From Xenococcaceae cyanobacterium MO_167.B27 (lineage in GTDB: Bacteria; Cyanobacteriota; Cyanobacteriia; Cyanobacteriales; Xenococcaceae): a DNA stretch of 64,000 bases. This document shows, in pieces, positions 18,802-29,392 of this stretch. Location: positions 1 to 64,000 of the forward strand of contig JASJCP010000007.1 of assembly GCA_030065935.1 (NCBI GenBank), read 5' to 3'. Numbering within the stretch: the first letter of the stretch is position 1; every line of letters starts with the position of its first letter. A model generated the notes under the pieces. That model was not told the origin of the DNA and did not search any database. It saw only the letters and a program-made list of their open reading frames with translations. Made by a program: the position numbers and the translations under genes.

Positions 18802-19476
18802 ATGGAAACTTACATTGGACAAACTAGAGACTGCATCTTAGAAAATCGGGGAATCACTCCTTATCAAGAATCATGGGAATATCAAAAACAGTTAGTCCAA
18901 GAAAGAATCGAAAACCCTGAGTTGCAAGACTGGTTAATTTTACTAGAACATCCTCCTGTATATACTTTAGGGACAGGAGCTAGCACTGATTTTTTAAAAT
19001 TTGACCCAGAAAATTGCGCTCGCGAACTTTATCGGGTGGAAAGAGGCGGAGAAGTAACTTATCATTGTCCTGGTCAGTTAGTGGGCTACCCTATTTTAAA
19101 TTTGCGCTATTATCAACAAGATTTACACTGGTATTTGCGTCAACTAGAACAAGTAATTATTCTGGTATTGAAAAACTATGGACTAGAAGGCTATCGAATA
19201 TCAGGATTAACAGGAGTCTGGTTAGAAGGGAAAAAAATTGCTGCGATAGGAATTAAGGTGCGTCGTTGGATAACAATGCACGGTTTTGCTGTAAATGTTT
19301 GTCCTGACTTAACAGGGTTTCAAGATATTGTTCCTTGTGGAATTATAGATAAGCCTGTTGGTAGTTTGTGGGAGTTTGTTCCTGAAATTACTATAGATCA
19401 AGTGCGAAAAGATGTAGCTTTAGCTTTTGCAGCAGTATTCTCAGTGAAATTATCTGAAAAACCAGCTTATTCCTAA
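18802..19476 (+). CDS. lipB: Octanoyltransferase LipB
   Basis: Transfers octanoyl from acyl carrier protein to the lipoyl domains of 2-oxoacid dehydrogenases and the glycine cleavage H protein. The 224-residue protein has the substrate loop [17 protein letters not shown] (Gly replaced by Cys after His, a variant I associate with cyanobacterial members), the catalytic Lys in [11 protein letters not shown] and the catalytic Cys in DIVPCGI. Length is normal. It is a single gene ahead of gltB, with about 200 bases between. Confidence 0.95.
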   Translation: METYIGQTRDCILENRGITPYQESWEYQKQLVQERIENPELQDWLILLEHPPVYTLGTGASTDFLKFDPENCARELYRVERGGEVTYHCPGQLVGYPILNLRYYQQDLHWYLRQLEQVIILVLKNYGLEGYRISGLTGVWLEGKKIAAIGIKVRRWITMHGFAVNVCPDLTGFQDIVPCGIIDKPVGSLWEFVPEITIDQVRKDVALAFAAVFSVKLSEKPAYS

Positions 19477-19678
19477 TTTTTGATGCAACATTCCTCTATT
19501 GTCTGTCGATAAAGCGATCGCTTTAATTGTCTGATTTGTTGGGATTATTACTGAAATATTTTGGTGCGGATGCAACAGCTTAGTCTAAACTGCAGTTGTG
19601 ATCATTTCCTTAAAAAATCTGATATTTCTGCCTCTGTCGGTAAGATTAAGTAACTATAGCAGTATTTAGTTTATTAAA

Positions 19679-22600
19679 ATGAATAATAATCAACTGCCAC
19701 CTCAACAGGGTCTATACGATCCTCGCTTCGAGCATGATGCCTGCGGTGTTGGATTTATCGTCCACATGAATGGCAAGAAATCCCACGAACTTGTAGAACA
19801 GGCTTTGACGATACTGATTAACCTCGAACATCGTGGTGCTTGTGGTGCTGAGACAAATACAGGTGATGGGGCTGGTATTTTGATGCAAATACCCCATAAG
19901 TTCCTGAAGAAGGTGGCTGCCTTAGAAAACATTACTCTACCAGAAGTAGGGGAGTATGGTGTTGGCATGATTTACTCTTCTCCAGATCCTCTGCTCAGAG
20001 AGAAGGGAAGACGAGTATTTGAAGCAGTTGTAGCGGAAGAAGGACAGAAAGTTTTGGGTTGGCGTGACGTGCCTACCGACAACTCAACTATGGGGAACAC
20101 TGCTAAATCAAGCGAACCCTTCATGCAGCAAGTGTTTATCCAACGGGCGACCGATTTAGATGAAGCAGCCTTTGAACGTAAACTATTTGTGATTCGCAAG
20201 CGTTCTCATAAAGCGATTCGCCAAGAGTTGGGGGATTCGTTTTGGTACGAGTCTAGTGTCTCCTGTCGAACCATTGTTTATAAGGGGATGCTGATGCCGA
20301 TGCAGGTAGGAGAATATTATCCCGAACTCCACGATCCTGACTTAGAAAGTGCTTTAGCCTTGGTACATTCGCGCTTTAGCACTAACACCTTCCCCAGTTG
20401 GGAAAGATCTCACCCCTATCGCTACATTGCCCACAATGGGGAAATTAATACCCTACGGGGCAACATAAACTGGATGCACGCTCGTCAGTCGTTGTTAGAG
20501 TCGGAGTTATTCGGCGACGATATGAAGAAGGTGCAAAATTTGATTAATATCGATGGTAGTGACTCTAGTATTTTTGATAATACTTTAGAACTATTGGTGT
20601 TAGCAGGGCGATCGCTACCTCATGCAGTCATGATGATGATCCCCGAACCCTGGACGGCTCACGAATCAATGAGTGATGAGAAGAAAGCTTTTTATGAGTA
20701 TCATTCTTGTTTGATGGAACCTTGGGATGGACCAGCTTCCATCGCCTTTACTGATGGGACAATGGTAGGAGCAGTCCTGGATCGCAATGGGTTACGTCCT
20801 TCTCGCTATTACGTTACCAAAGATGACCTGGTAATTATGGCATCAGAAGCAGGAGTGCTACCAGTTGCACCAGAAAACGTAGCCTTAAAGGGGCGTTTAG
20901 AGCCTGGTAAGATGTTCCTGGTAAATATGGAAGAAGGACGCATTGTTGCGGACGAGGAAATTAAACAAGCAATTATTAACGAGCATCCCTATCGGGAGTG
21001 GTTGGATCGTTATTTGGTAGATTTGCCATCCTTACCAGAACCCAAGGTAGCCAATGATTTATTACCTGTTTCTGAAGCTGAATTAACTACGACTATTCAG
21101 CAACAAATGACCTTTGGTTATACTTTTGAAGAACTGCGGATGTTACTAAAACCAATGGCTCTTAATGGAGTAGAGGCAATTGGTTCGATGGGTTCGGATA
21201 CACCCTTAGCAGTACTTTCAGAGCGTCCCAAGCTACTTTATGATTATTTCCAGCAATTGTTTGCTCAAGTAACTAATCCTCCCATCGATTCAATTAGGGA
21301 AGAAATTGTTACCTCCCCAGCAACTACCATTGGTGCTGAACGCAACTTACTGGATCCCCAACCCGAAAGTTGTCATCTGATTAAATTAAAAACACCTGTA
21401 ATTACTAATGCAGAACTGGCAAAACTTAAACACCTAGATGGGGATTTTAAGTCCCTGACGCTACCAATTTTATTTAATCCCAAAGAGGGAGTAAAAGGTT
21501 TAGAAGCAGCGATTGAGGGGATTTGTACTGAGGCAGATAAAGCGATCGCAGATGGAACAAGTATTATTATCTTAAGCGATCGCGATGTAAATAGAGAACG
21601 CGCTCCGATTCCTGCTTTACTAGCAGTGGCGGGGTTACATCACCACTTAATTCGTCAAGGTACTCGTACCAGAGTAGGAATTGTCTTAGAATCAGGCGAA
21701 CCAAGAGAAGTACATCATTATGCAGTCTTGCTTGGCTATGGTTGCGGTGCGATTAATCCCTACTTGGCTTTTGCCACCCTTGATGACATGATTCATCAGG
21801 GAATACTGGTGGATGTCGATTATCAGACTGCTTGCAAAAACTACATTAAAGCAGTAACAAAAGGAACCATCAAGATTGCCTCTAAGATTGGTATTTCGAC
21901 TCTTCAAAGTTATCGAGGCGCGCAAATCTTTGAAGCTATTGGACTAAATCACTCAGTAATAGACCGATACTTTACTAGGACAGCCTCCAGAATCGAAGGA
22001 GCCGATTTAGAAGCGATCGCCAAAGAAACTATTTTACGCCACGCTCATGCTTTTCCTGAGCGAGAAGTCAACGGACATAACCTGGATGTTGGCGGTGAGT
22101 ATCAATGGCGTAAAGACGGCGAGGCACATTTGTTTAGTCCCCAAACTATTCACACCCTGCAACAAGCAGTCCAGAAGGGGGATTATGAACTTTACAAGCA
22201 ATATGCCAAGCTGGTCAACGAGCAGAATCAGCAACGCTTTACCCTGCGAGGACTGCTGGAATATAAAGACCGCGAACCGATCCCCTTGGAAGAAGTAGAA
22301 CCGATCGAAGCGATTATGAAGCGGTTTAAGACAGGGGCGATGAGTTACGGCTCAATTTCCAAAGAAGCCCATGAGTCTCTAGCGATCGCCATGAATCGGA
22401 TTGGAGGTAAATCTAATACAGGAGAAGGAGGGGAAGATCCAGAACGCTACACCTGGACGAACGAACAGGGTGATTCTAAAAACAGTGCCATCAAACAAGT
22501 GGCATCAGGTCGTTTTGGCGTTACCAGTTTGTATTTATCCCAAGCCAGAGAAATCCAGATCAAAATGGCACAAGGGGCAAAACCAGGAGAAGGAGGGCAA

Positions 22601-24277
22601 TTACCAGGGAAAAAAGTTTATCCTTGGATTGCTAAAGTGCGTCACTCTACCCCAGGAGTAGGCTTAATTTCTCCCCCACCCCACCACGATATTTACTCCA
22701 TTGAAGATTTAGCGGAGTTAATCCACGACTTGAAAAATGCCAATCGGGAAGCTCGTATTAGCGTTAAATTAGTCTCGGAAGTAGGGGTAGGAACGATCGC
22801 TGCTGGCGTAGCCAAAGCCCATGCAGATGTAGTCTTGATCTCTGGTTTTGATGGTGGTACGGGAGCATCTCCCCAAACCTCAATCAAACACGCCGGACTA
22901 CCTTGGGAACTTGGTTTAGCAGAAACCCATCAAACCTTGGTCTTAAATAACCTCCGTAGTCGTATTGCTGTAGAAACCGACGGTCAAATGAAAACTGGTC
23001 GGGATGTGGCGATCGCAACTCTGTTGGGTGCTGAAGAATTTGGTTTTTCTACCGCCCCCTTAGTTACCCTCGGCTGTATCATGATGCGCGTCTGCCACAT
23101 GAACACCTGTCCCGCAGGAATTGCTACTCAAAACCCAGAGTTACGTAAAAACTTCATCGGTAATCCAGATTACACCGTCAACTTCATGAAGTTTATTGCT
23201 CAGGAAGTGCGGGAAATTATGGCAAGTTTGGGCTTCCGTACCCTTAATGAAATGGTGGGGCGTACCGATGTCTTAGAAGCCAAGAAAGCGGTAGATCATT
23301 GGAAAGCCAAAGGTATCGATCTCTCAAAAATCCTTTATCAGCCTAAAGTTGCGACCGAAGTAGGTCGCTATTGTCAGATTCCCCAAGATCATGGATTGGA
23401 TAAATCCTTAGATCTGACTGTTTTACTCGATTTGTGTAAACCAGCGATTGAAAAAGGAGAAAAAGTCAAAGCTACCTTGCCAATTAAAAATACTAATCGG
23501 GTAGTGGGGACAATTTTAGGCAATGAAATCAGCAAACGCCACTGGAAAGGCTTACCAGAAGATACAGTACATCTCCATTTCCAAGGTAGTGCTGGACAGA
23601 GTTTTTCCGCATTTGTACCCAAGGGCGTAACTTTAGAATTAGAAGGGGATGCCAACGATTACTTGGGCAAAGGTTTGAGTGGTGGCAAAATAATTGTCTA
23701 TCCTCCTAGCGGTTCTACTTTTGTCCCAGAAGAAAATATTATTATCGGCAATGTGGCATTTTATGGCGCAACTGCTGGTGAAGCTTATATTTATGGTGTA
23801 GCTGGAGAACGATTCTGTGTTCGTAACTCTGGTGTTAACGCCGTAGTTGAAGCAGTGGGCGATCATGGTTGCGAATATATGACTGGTGGTAAAGTTGTGA
23901 TTCTAGGGTCAACTGGACGTAACTTTGCTGCGGGAATGAGTGGAGGAGTCGCCTATATTCTGGATGAAAAAGGTGACTTTGCGACCCGTTGTAACACTCA
24001 AATGGCAGACATTGAATCTTTGGATGAAGAAGATTTAAAAACTGTCTGCCAAATGATTCAGAAACACGCAGATTATACTAACAGTAAGAAAGCAACTAAA
24101 GTACTAGCTAACTGGGAAGAGTTTGCACCCAAATTTGTCAAAGTAATGCCCAGAGACTACAAGCGTGTGTTGCAAGCGATTCAAAAAGCGATCGCCGAAG
24201 GTTTAAGCGGAGACGATGCTCTAACTGCTGCCTTTGAAGCAAATTCCCGTGATGCTGCTCGTATTAGTGGCAGCTAA
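19679..24277 (+). CDS. gltB: Glutamate synthase large subunit
   Basis: 1532-residue GOGAT large subunit, which combines 2-oxoglutarate and glutamine-derived ammonia to make two glutamate. Domains in order: class II amidotransferase whose nucleophile Cys22 (HDACGVGF) follows a short propeptide, central domain, FMN-binding synthase domain ([33 protein letters not shown]), the 3Fe-4S ligands in [15 protein letters not shown], and the C-terminal beta-helix GXGXG domain. gltD follows on the same strand after about 300 bases, which argues for an NAD(P)H-dependent enzyme rather than a ferredoxin-dependent GlsF, although I cannot score the ferredoxin loop. Confidence 0.93.
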   Translation: MNNNQLPPQQGLYDPRFEHDACGVGFIVHMNGKKSHELVEQALTILINLEHRGACGAETNTGDGAGILMQIPHKFLKKVAALENITLPEVGEYGVGMIYSSPDPLLREKGRRVFEAVVAEEGQKVLGWRDVPTDNSTMGNTAKSSEPFMQQVFIQRATDLDEAAFERKLFVIRKRSHKAIRQELGDSFWYESSVSCRTIVYKGMLMPMQVGEYYPELHDPDLESALALVHSRFSTNTFPSWERSHPYRYIAHNGEINTLRGNINWMHARQSLLESELFGDDMKKVQNLINIDGSDSSIFDNTLELLVLAGRSLPHAVMMMIPEPWTAHESMSDEKKAFYEYHSCLMEPWDGPASIAFTDGTMVGAVLDRNGLRPSRYYVTKDDLVIMASEAGVLPVAPENVALKGRLEPGKMFLVNMEEGRIVADEEIKQAIINEHPYREWLDRYLVDLPSLPEPKVANDLLPVSEAELTTTIQQQMTFGYTFEELRMLLKPMALNGVEAIGSMGSDTPLAVLSERPKLLYDYFQQLFAQVTNPPIDSIREEIVTSPATTIGAERNLLDPQPESCHLIKLKTPVITNAELAKLKHLDGDFKSLTLPILFNPKEGVKGLEAAIEGICTEADKAIADGTSIIILSDRDVNRERAPIPALLAVAGLHHHLIRQGTRTRVGIVLESGEPREVHHYAVLLGYGCGAINPYLAFATLDDMIHQGILVDVDYQTACKNYIKAVTKGTIKIASKIGISTLQSYRGAQIFEAIGLNHSVIDRYFTRTASRIEGADLEAIAKETILRHAHAFPEREVNGHNLDVGGEYQWRKDGEAHLFSPQTIHTLQQAVQKGDYELYKQYAKLVNEQNQQRFTLRGLLEYKDREPIPLEEVEPIEAIMKRFKTGAMSYGSISKEAHESLAIAMNRIGGKSNTGEGGEDPERYTWTNEQGDSKNSAIKQVASGRFGVTSLYLSQAREIQIKMAQGAKPGEGGQLPGKKVYPWIAKVRHSTPGVGLISPPPHHDIYSIEDLAELIHDLKNANREARISVKLVSEVGVGTIAAGVAKAHADVVLISGFDGGTGASPQTSIKHAGLPWELGLAETHQTLVLNNLRSRIAVETDGQMKTGRDVAIATLLGAEEFGFSTAPLVTLGCIMMRVCHMNTCPAGIATQNPELRKNFIGNPDYTVNFMKFIAQEVREIMASLGFRTLNEMVGRTDVLEAKKAVDHWKAKGIDLSKILYQPKVATEVGRYCQIPQDHGLDKSLDLTVLLDLCKPAIEKGEKVKATLPIKNTNRVVGTILGNEISKRHWKGLPEDTVHLHFQGSAGQSFSAFVPKGVTLELEGDANDYLGKGLSGGKIIVYPPSGSTFVPEENIIIGNVAFYGATAGEAYIYGVAGERFCVRNSGVNAVVEAVGDHGCEYMTGGKVVILGSTGRNFAAGMSGGVAYILDEKGDFATRCNTQMADIESLDEEDLKTVCQMIQKHADYTNSKKATKVLANWEEFAPKFVKVMPRDYKRVLQAIQKAIAEGLSGDDALTAAFEANSRDAARISGS

Positions 24278-24576
24278 ATTAAACGATGAGGGATAGCGGT
24301 CATTCGGGAGGGGGTTTTTAAGAGCTTGACAGTTTTGTGTTTGTGACTAATTTATTTAGTTTTGAAACCCCCTTCTGCCCCCGCTTGGAGCGTAAGAGCT
24401 TAGGGAACGCTGACCAAGAGAGGGATAGTGGGATACCAAGGATTACAAAAAGTAATAAGTGTTACTTCCAAAGAACTTACTTCTACTTTCTACTCCCTAC
24501 TCTCTATTCCCTACTCCCTAACTCTCAAATTCATAATTAATTTTTGTTCTGAACAAACATAATAGACGAGACAACT
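24278..24576. other. Intergenic region between gltB and gltD
   Basis: 299 bases with simple TACTCCCTACTC-type repeats near 24490-24525. A block around AACGCTGACCAAGA (about 24400) recurs near 61507. No gene is supported. Confidence 0.45.
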
Positions 24577-26055
24577 ATGGGAAAACCAACAGGCTTTATT
24601 GAATATCTGCGAGAAGAACCTTCGGAACTAGCCCCCCTTGATCGCATCCGTAACTGGGACGAATTCCATCTGCCCATGCCAGAGGATAAACTCCGCACCC
24701 AGGCTGCTAGGTGCATGGACTGCGGTACGCCCTTTTGTCATACTGGCATCACAATTAATAGAATGGCGAGTGGTTGCCCCATTAATAACCTAATTCCAGA
24801 GTGGAACGACCTGATTTATCGCGGACTTTGGCGCGAAGCCCTCGCACGCTTGCATAAAACCAATAATTTCCCAGAGTTTACTGGTCGTGTTTGTCCTGCA
24901 CCCTGCGAAGGTTCTTGTGTTCTGGGAATTCACAACCCCCCAGTAACAATTAAAAATATTGAATATTCAATTATAGAAAAAGGTTGGCAAGAAGGTTGGG
25001 TTAATCCCGAACCACCCCAAAAACGCACGGGGAAAAAAGTTGCTGTGGTTGGTTCTGGTCCAGCAGGACTGTGTGCTGCTGCACAACTCAATAAAGCAGG
25101 TCATTGGGTGACAGTGTTTGAAAGGGCAGATCGTCCAGGGGGACTGCTAATGTATGGAATTCCCAACATGAAACTGGATAAGAAAGAAATAGTTTTACGT
25201 CGCATTCAACTTTTAGAGCAAGAAGGCGTAAAATTTATCTGCAATACCGAAATTGGCAAGGATTTACCCGCCGAGCAATTACTTAAAGAATTTGATTCAG
25301 TAGTACTTTGTACTGGTGCTACTAAACCAAGAGATTTAAATGTAGAAGGTCGTTCCCTAAAGGGTGTTCACTTTGCAATGGAATTCCTCACTGCCAATAC
25401 TCAAGCAATTCTCAACCAGAATGACACTAACATCTCTGCAAAAGATAAAGATGTAGTAATTATTGGTGGTGGTGATACTGGAACTGACTGCGTAGGTACA
25501 TCGATTCGTCACGGTTGTCGCAGTTTAGTACAACTGGAAATTATGCCCCAACCTCCCCAGGAACGCGCTCCCAATAATCCCTGGCCAGAGTGGCCCAAAA
25601 TTTACCGTCTTGATTACGGACAGGAAGAAGCTGCTGCCAGATTCGGTGACGATCCTAGAGGCTATCTTACTACCGCAACCAAGTTTGAAGGAGACGAACA
25701 AGGACAAGTAAAAGCTGTTCATACCGTACAAATACAATGGGAAAGAGATGCAAATGGTCGCTTTATTCCCCAACATATACCTGGTACAGAAAAAGTTGTA
25801 CCTGCCCAGTTAGTTTTATTAGCAATGGGTTTCCTAGGGCCAGAACAACCCCTTCTAGATGCTTTAGGACTTGAAAAGGATGCCCGTAGTAACATCAAAG
25901 CGGAGCATGAAAAGTACACTACTAATATCCCTGGTGTGTTCGCAGCAGGGGATTGTCGTCGCGGACAAAGCCTAGTAGTTTGGGCATTTAACGAAGGTCG
26001 TGGTGTGGCTCGTGAATGCGATCGCTATTTGATGGGTAGTACTGATTTACCTTAA
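24577..26055 (+). CDS. gltD: Glutamate synthase small subunit
   Basis: 492-residue beta subunit that takes electrons from NAD(P)H by FAD and passes them through 4Fe-4S clusters to GltB. The N-terminal Cys sets ([24 protein letters not shown]) are intact. The FAD dinucleotide fold [10 protein letters not shown] and the second nucleotide fold GGGDTGTDC are present, with the C-terminal [15 protein letters not shown] motif. The last 36 coding bases plus stop occur again at 27675-27711, so the gene may have served as an integration site for the island downstream. Confidence 0.96.
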   Translation: MGKPTGFIEYLREEPSELAPLDRIRNWDEFHLPMPEDKLRTQAARCMDCGTPFCHTGITINRMASGCPINNLIPEWNDLIYRGLWREALARLHKTNNFPEFTGRVCPAPCEGSCVLGIHNPPVTIKNIEYSIIEKGWQEGWVNPEPPQKRTGKKVAVVGSGPAGLCAAAQLNKAGHWVTVFERADRPGGLLMYGIPNMKLDKKEIVLRRIQLLEQEGVKFICNTEIGKDLPAEQLLKEFDSVVLCTGATKPRDLNVEGRSLKGVHFAMEFLTANTQAILNQNDTNISAKDKDVVIIGGGDTGTDCVGTSIRHGCRSLVQLEIMPQPPQERAPNNPWPEWPKIYRLDYGQEEAAARFGDDPRGYLTTATKFEGDEQGQVKAVHTVQIQWERDANGRFIPQHIPGTEKVVPAQLVLLAMGFLGPEQPLLDALGLEKDARSNIKAEHEKYTTNIPGVFAAGDCRRGQSLVVWAFNEGRGVARECDRYLMGSTDLP

Positions 26056-26056
26056 G
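26020..26056 (+). repeat. 37-bp direct repeat at gltD 3' end, left copy
   Basis: From GATCGCTATTTG to TTTACCTTAAG, including the gltD stop. It is repeated without change at 27675-27711; the two copies are offset by 1655 bases. Confidence 0.95.
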
Positions 26057-26082
26057 TTAAAGAGTAGAGAAGATTGTGAATT

Positions 26083-26112
26083 ATCTCCGTCTTTTCTTTC
26101 TAAGACGGAGAT
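26083..26112 (+). terminator. Hairpin after gltD, possible terminator
   Basis: ATCTCCGTCTT pairs with AAGACGGAGAT (11 bp) around eight bases. No T-run follows directly, so rho-independent action is uncertain. Confidence 0.5.
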
Positions 26113-26222
26113 TCAGTATAAAGTTTTAAAGTAGGATATTATATCGATTTCAATGTAGCTATATTTTTTTAAAGAGTTTCGCGATCGCCAAAAATCATGA
26201 TATTATATATCAACAATTTAAT

Positions 26223-26633
26223 TTAAACAATTGAGATATGCAATAATTGTTGCTCTGCTGAAGTAATTGTTTGAGGAAATAAACTATTTTTAAGATTAAG
26301 CTCATCTGAAAATTTTCTCAAAGCAGTATTATAGAAACTACGAAGAATAAAAGAAATAAATACATTTGGCATAATAGGAGAACAGACAGGAATTCTACAG
26401 TTTTTAAACTGTCCTAATGTCAAATGACATTTAGGATGATCCAATTCTTGATGGTTATCTGGATCGTAATCAAATCTAATTGGTACAGGTAATATATTTT
26501 TAGCAATTATATCTGCATAAATTTCATCAAGCTCATAAATTTCTGGTTCATTTTGAAATTCATGCAGAAAGGGAGATGGAAAAAATGCAAGCCTATGAGA
26601 GGACAATTGAGAATTTTCATAGGTATACATCAT
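26223..26633 (-). pseudogene. DUF2290 protein, N-terminally truncated
   Basis: 136 residues matching the C-terminal part of DUF2290 proteins: SHRLAFFPSPFLHEFQNEPEIYE, the PIRFDYDP strand, HPKCHLTLGQFKNCRIPV and FILRSFYNTA. Full members are roughly 200-230 residues and have a preceding domain that is absent. Upstream of the ATG the same frame still reads RNTIQ, which continues the family pattern for a few residues before a stop, so the missing part was lost by deletion rather than never present. Function of the family is unknown. ATGA overlap with the gene before it. Confidence 0.6.
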
Positions 26634-26878
26634 TTGTATTGTATTTCTTCTATATCAATATCATCTAAATTAGTCCCTTCAACAATATGAAAAATTACTA
26701 CACCATGTTGTTTTGATACTAATAAAGCATCAATTTGATATCCCCCTTGAGCAGTACCGATTATTGGATAACCAAGATATAAAGTGCCATCAATATCACG
26801 TTGCTTTTCAAAGTAATCTGCTAATCTTTTTGATGATACAGGCTTATTTTTTAAATCACCACGAATGACATTAACCAT
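26630..26878 (-). pseudogene. N-terminal fragment of a helicase/nuclease-like protein
   Basis: 82 residues (MVNVIRGDLKNKP ... GTLYLGYPIIGTAQGGYQIDALLVSKQHGVVIFHIVEG) that resemble the restriction-endonuclease-like start found on some UvrD-family helicases. The Asp in QIDALLV and the following beta-strand fit such a fold. It stops where a much larger protein would continue, at the same place where the DUF2290 gene loses its start. An internal deletion joining the two genes explains both. The helicase identity is inference. Confidence 0.45.
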
Positions 26879-27075
26879 AGGAAGGAGTTCTGCTTGAAGT
26901 TACCTGACAATATAATACTTCAATTATTTTGGTATAAAAATACTATATTTTGTATTTAGATTACTCTAAATGTTTGCTATGCTTACCCAGCGATCGCGCC
27001 TTACCTAAAGACGAAAATACAAGAGATCGCGCTTATTTTCTAAACTTCTTTGAATTTAAATTTATTAGATTGCTC

Positions 27076-27351
27076 TTACTTCTTCCTAAGAATTTTATCG
27101 TATTCAGCGTGCGAGCCAATCCAAAACCACACTATTTTATCTTCATCGGCTTTTACTACTCCCAAAGCCCTCCATCCGATTCCTACTCTTACTGACCAAA
27201 TATTTTCTTTTGATTTGATTTCCTTGAATTCTAGACTCGGATGAAATGGGTTTTCTTTCCAAAGTTTGTAATTTTTCTTAGCAGTTTCTTTTATCCGTTG
27301 CGGTAATGCCATAAATAACTTTCTAAAACCTTGGGTTCTGGAAGATCTCAT
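27076..27351 (-). CDS. RelE/ParE-fold toxin of a type II toxin-antitoxin pair
   Basis: 91 residues with a RelE/ParE-like fold: FMALPQRIKETAKKNYKLWKENPFHPSLEFKEI, then WSVRVGIGWRALG and the end WFWIGSHAEYDKIL. It is the same family as 55808-56062 (shared ALP..IK, HPSL.FK, WFWIGS..DYD). These small proteins lie downstream of an antitoxin and most cleave mRNA on the ribosome or hit gyrase; which one is not known. Its ATG overlaps the antitoxin stop (TAATG), so the two are translationally coupled. Confidence 0.8.
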   Translation of the reverse strand: MRSSRTQGFRKLFMALPQRIKETAKKNYKLWKENPFHPSLEFKEIKSKENIWSVRVGIGWRALGVVKADEDKIVWFWIGSHAEYDKILRKK

Positions 27352-27578
27352 TACTCCTCACCAAAACCTTTTTTTTCAGTCTTCCCTTCTTGATCTTCAA
27401 TTAATGCCCTTCGTGCCATTTCTTCAAGAACATTTAAATCTACATCTGAATTAGATAAACTTTCTTGCCATTTCAACTCATTTTCAATATCTTCTAGTAA
27501 TTGCTGTGCAAGTTCATCCTGAAGATCGTTTGAGAGCTTTTGTGCCTCCTTGAATGCTTGCTCCAATAACTCAGTCAT
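27351..27578 (-). CDS. Antitoxin partner of the RelE/ParE-like toxin
   Basis: 75 residues, mostly acidic and helical, starting MTELLEQAFKEAQKLSNDLQ, with a central DELAQQLLEDIENE helix. Small, acidic, placed first and overlapping the toxin start, as in type II modules. No clear DNA-binding motif is visible. The assignment comes mostly from position. Confidence 0.7.
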   Translation of the reverse strand: MTELLEQAFKEAQKLSNDLQDELAQQLLEDIENELKWQESLSNSDVDLNVLEEMARRALIEDQEGKTEKKGFGEE

Positions 27579-27674
27579 AAATTTCTTCCAGATTATTAAA
27601 ACACAATTACGGTCTCATTATTCTAACTCGATCAATTGCCTTTTTAACTGCTTTGCGCTTTGCACATCTGAGGA

Positions 27675-27711
27675 GATCGCTATTTGATGGGTAGTACTGA
27701 TTTACCTTAAG
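27675..27711 (+). repeat. 37-bp direct repeat of gltD 3' end, right copy
   Basis: Identical to 26020-26056. It is outside any gene and encodes only the former C-terminus of GltD. Confidence 0.95.
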
Positions 27712-27742
27712 GCTTCTACAGCAGAATTATTCCGCTTTATTG

Positions 27743-27782
27743 AGAATCGCGCCTTAAATCAGAGATTTTAAGGCGCGATTCT
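27743..27782. terminator. Strong 16-bp hairpin, possible original gltD terminator
   Basis: AGAATCGCGCCTTAAA pairs perfectly with TTTAAGGCGCGATTCT around eight bases. It follows the right 37-bp copy by about 30 bases. No T-run follows. Confidence 0.5.
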
Positions 27783-27849
27783 TGCCCCACATTGAGTAAT
27801 TAATCTTAGGCGATCGCATTTTTCTAAATACTGCTGAACATCAATTTAC

Positions 27850-29355
27850 CTAAGCGGTTTTTTTACCATAATTTACCTTAGCTACTCTACCTACAAACTC
27901 AACTGTATCTTGAGATAATTTATCTAAAATATTCAGTGGAGTAAAACGATTTTCAGCAACAGCCAGACGCACGTAAGAATTACTATCATTAGCTAATTGT
28001 TCTAAAACCAATGAGGGGGTACAGCGATTTTTCCCAACTGCTTCACGCACCCATGTATTAGAATCGTAGGCTAATTTTTCTAAAATTGATGGTGAACTAT
28101 TGGGGTTTCGAGCAACATTAAGACGAATCTGAGAACTAGAATCTCTGGCTAATTCTTCTAGATTGGATAAAGGTGTCTTGCGCTGTCTTGCAACAACTTC
28201 TCTAACAGGGGCTTCTGAATCAGTTGCTAAACCCACTAAGATTTGTATCGAAGTTTTTTTATTTCTAGCTACCGCAGCGCGGACTTCTGCCATCTTATCT
28301 GTTGCTAATTGTTCTAGAATATTTAATGGAGTATTGGGATTTAAAGCTATTTTTTTACGGGTATGTTTGCTGCGATCGCTTGCTAGTTTAATTAATAATT
28401 TTACTGGTATTTCAGAATTTTGAGCCACTCCTACACGAACGCGCTATACTCGATGTTCAGCTAGTTTCTCAAGGTTTTTCCTAAGAATACGGGGATTTTG
28501 AGCTACTTTTGCACGGACATATTCATTATCATCATTTGCTAATTGTTCTAAAATTTCCGCAGCAATATTAGGGTGTTTACTAACTAATAAACGAGTATAG
28601 TAATTAGGACTATTAGCTAATTTTTGAAATAAACTAAGGTCGGGAGTGAGTTTTCCTTCAAGACATAGAACAATCTCCCTCATGTGAGGAGAAAAACAAG
28701 GATGTTTTAATACCTCAAGACGAATACTTTGTTCTCGATGGCTGGCTAATTTTTCTAAGGTTAAAGCAGAAGTTTTAGGGTGTTTTGCCATTTGGCGATG
28801 AATATCAAAATAAGAGTATTCATTAATATCTCCCAGTAATTTATCGAGAATCTCTGGAGAGGCACTCTTGTTACTAGCAATTGCTTCATGAAGATATATT
28901 CCTTCTTGGGGATTACTAGCCAATCGCTCTAATAAATCTAATGGAGTATTAACATTGGCTGCAACGGCGATTCTAACTTTTCTATCTCGATGTTCAACTA
29001 ATTTTACCAGTGTTTCTTGGGGTGTTGTCGAACTACGCGCTAGAGACAGCCGAATAAACTCACTATCAGGATTGTCCAATAATAATAAATCAAAAACAGG
29101 ATTTCCCGTCACTGCTTCAGGAAACTCCTCGCTTAAATTTTTTAAAACTTCTACAGGGGTATTAGGATTACCTGCTACTGCTTCACGTATAGCAGCATCC
29201 TCATCTTTACTCAATTCTTCAAGAACATCGGTAGGGGTATCTTCCTCTGTAGCTGTTTGTTTTTTGGAATCGAAATTAGAATTTAACACCGTAAGGATTA
29301 ATAAAAATTGAATGGGGGAAAGATACACAGAAAAAATAAATAGGGCGTATGCCAT
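27850..29355 (-). pseudogene. Leucine-rich-variant (LRV) repeat protein split by an in-frame TAG
   Basis: Read from 29355 downwards this is one frame of about 500 codons with a single TAG at 28446-28444. Both halves consist of 20-25-residue LRV/HEAT-like helical repeats of the type LEQLAxDxxxxVRxxVAxNPxTPxxIL. Across the stop the frame reads LAEHRV-stop-RVRVGVAQNS, so the repeat pattern continues without gap and the lost residue would fit Tyr (TAT or TAC to TAG). The second half could restart at GTG 28428. LRV proteins are protein-binding scaffolds; no partner is visible. The first ATG lies inside a palindrome and GTG 29289 is an alternative start. Confidence 0.75.
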
Positions 29356-29365
29356 ACGCCCCTAC
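29341..29365. repeat. Palindrome of the GTAGGGG...CCCCTAC family (imperfect)
   Basis: GGGCGTATG pairs with CATACGCCC, flanked by TA(G) and CCTAC. It overlaps the presumed start of the LRV gene. Confidence 0.7.
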
Positions 29366-29392
29366 AGGATATGTGATTAAAGAGAAATGATA

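Larger units (their letters stand above)
26057..27674. mobile_element. Putative 1.6-kb island inserted at the gltD 3' end
   Basis: Segment between exact 37-bp copies of the gltD end. It contains a truncated helicase/DUF2290 pair and a toxin-antitoxin pair, all on the minus strand. No integrase or transposase is present, so it could be a remnant of an att-site element or a simple duplication with later replacement. The strong hairpin at 27743-27782, just after the right copy, may be the original gltD terminator. Confidence 0.5.
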
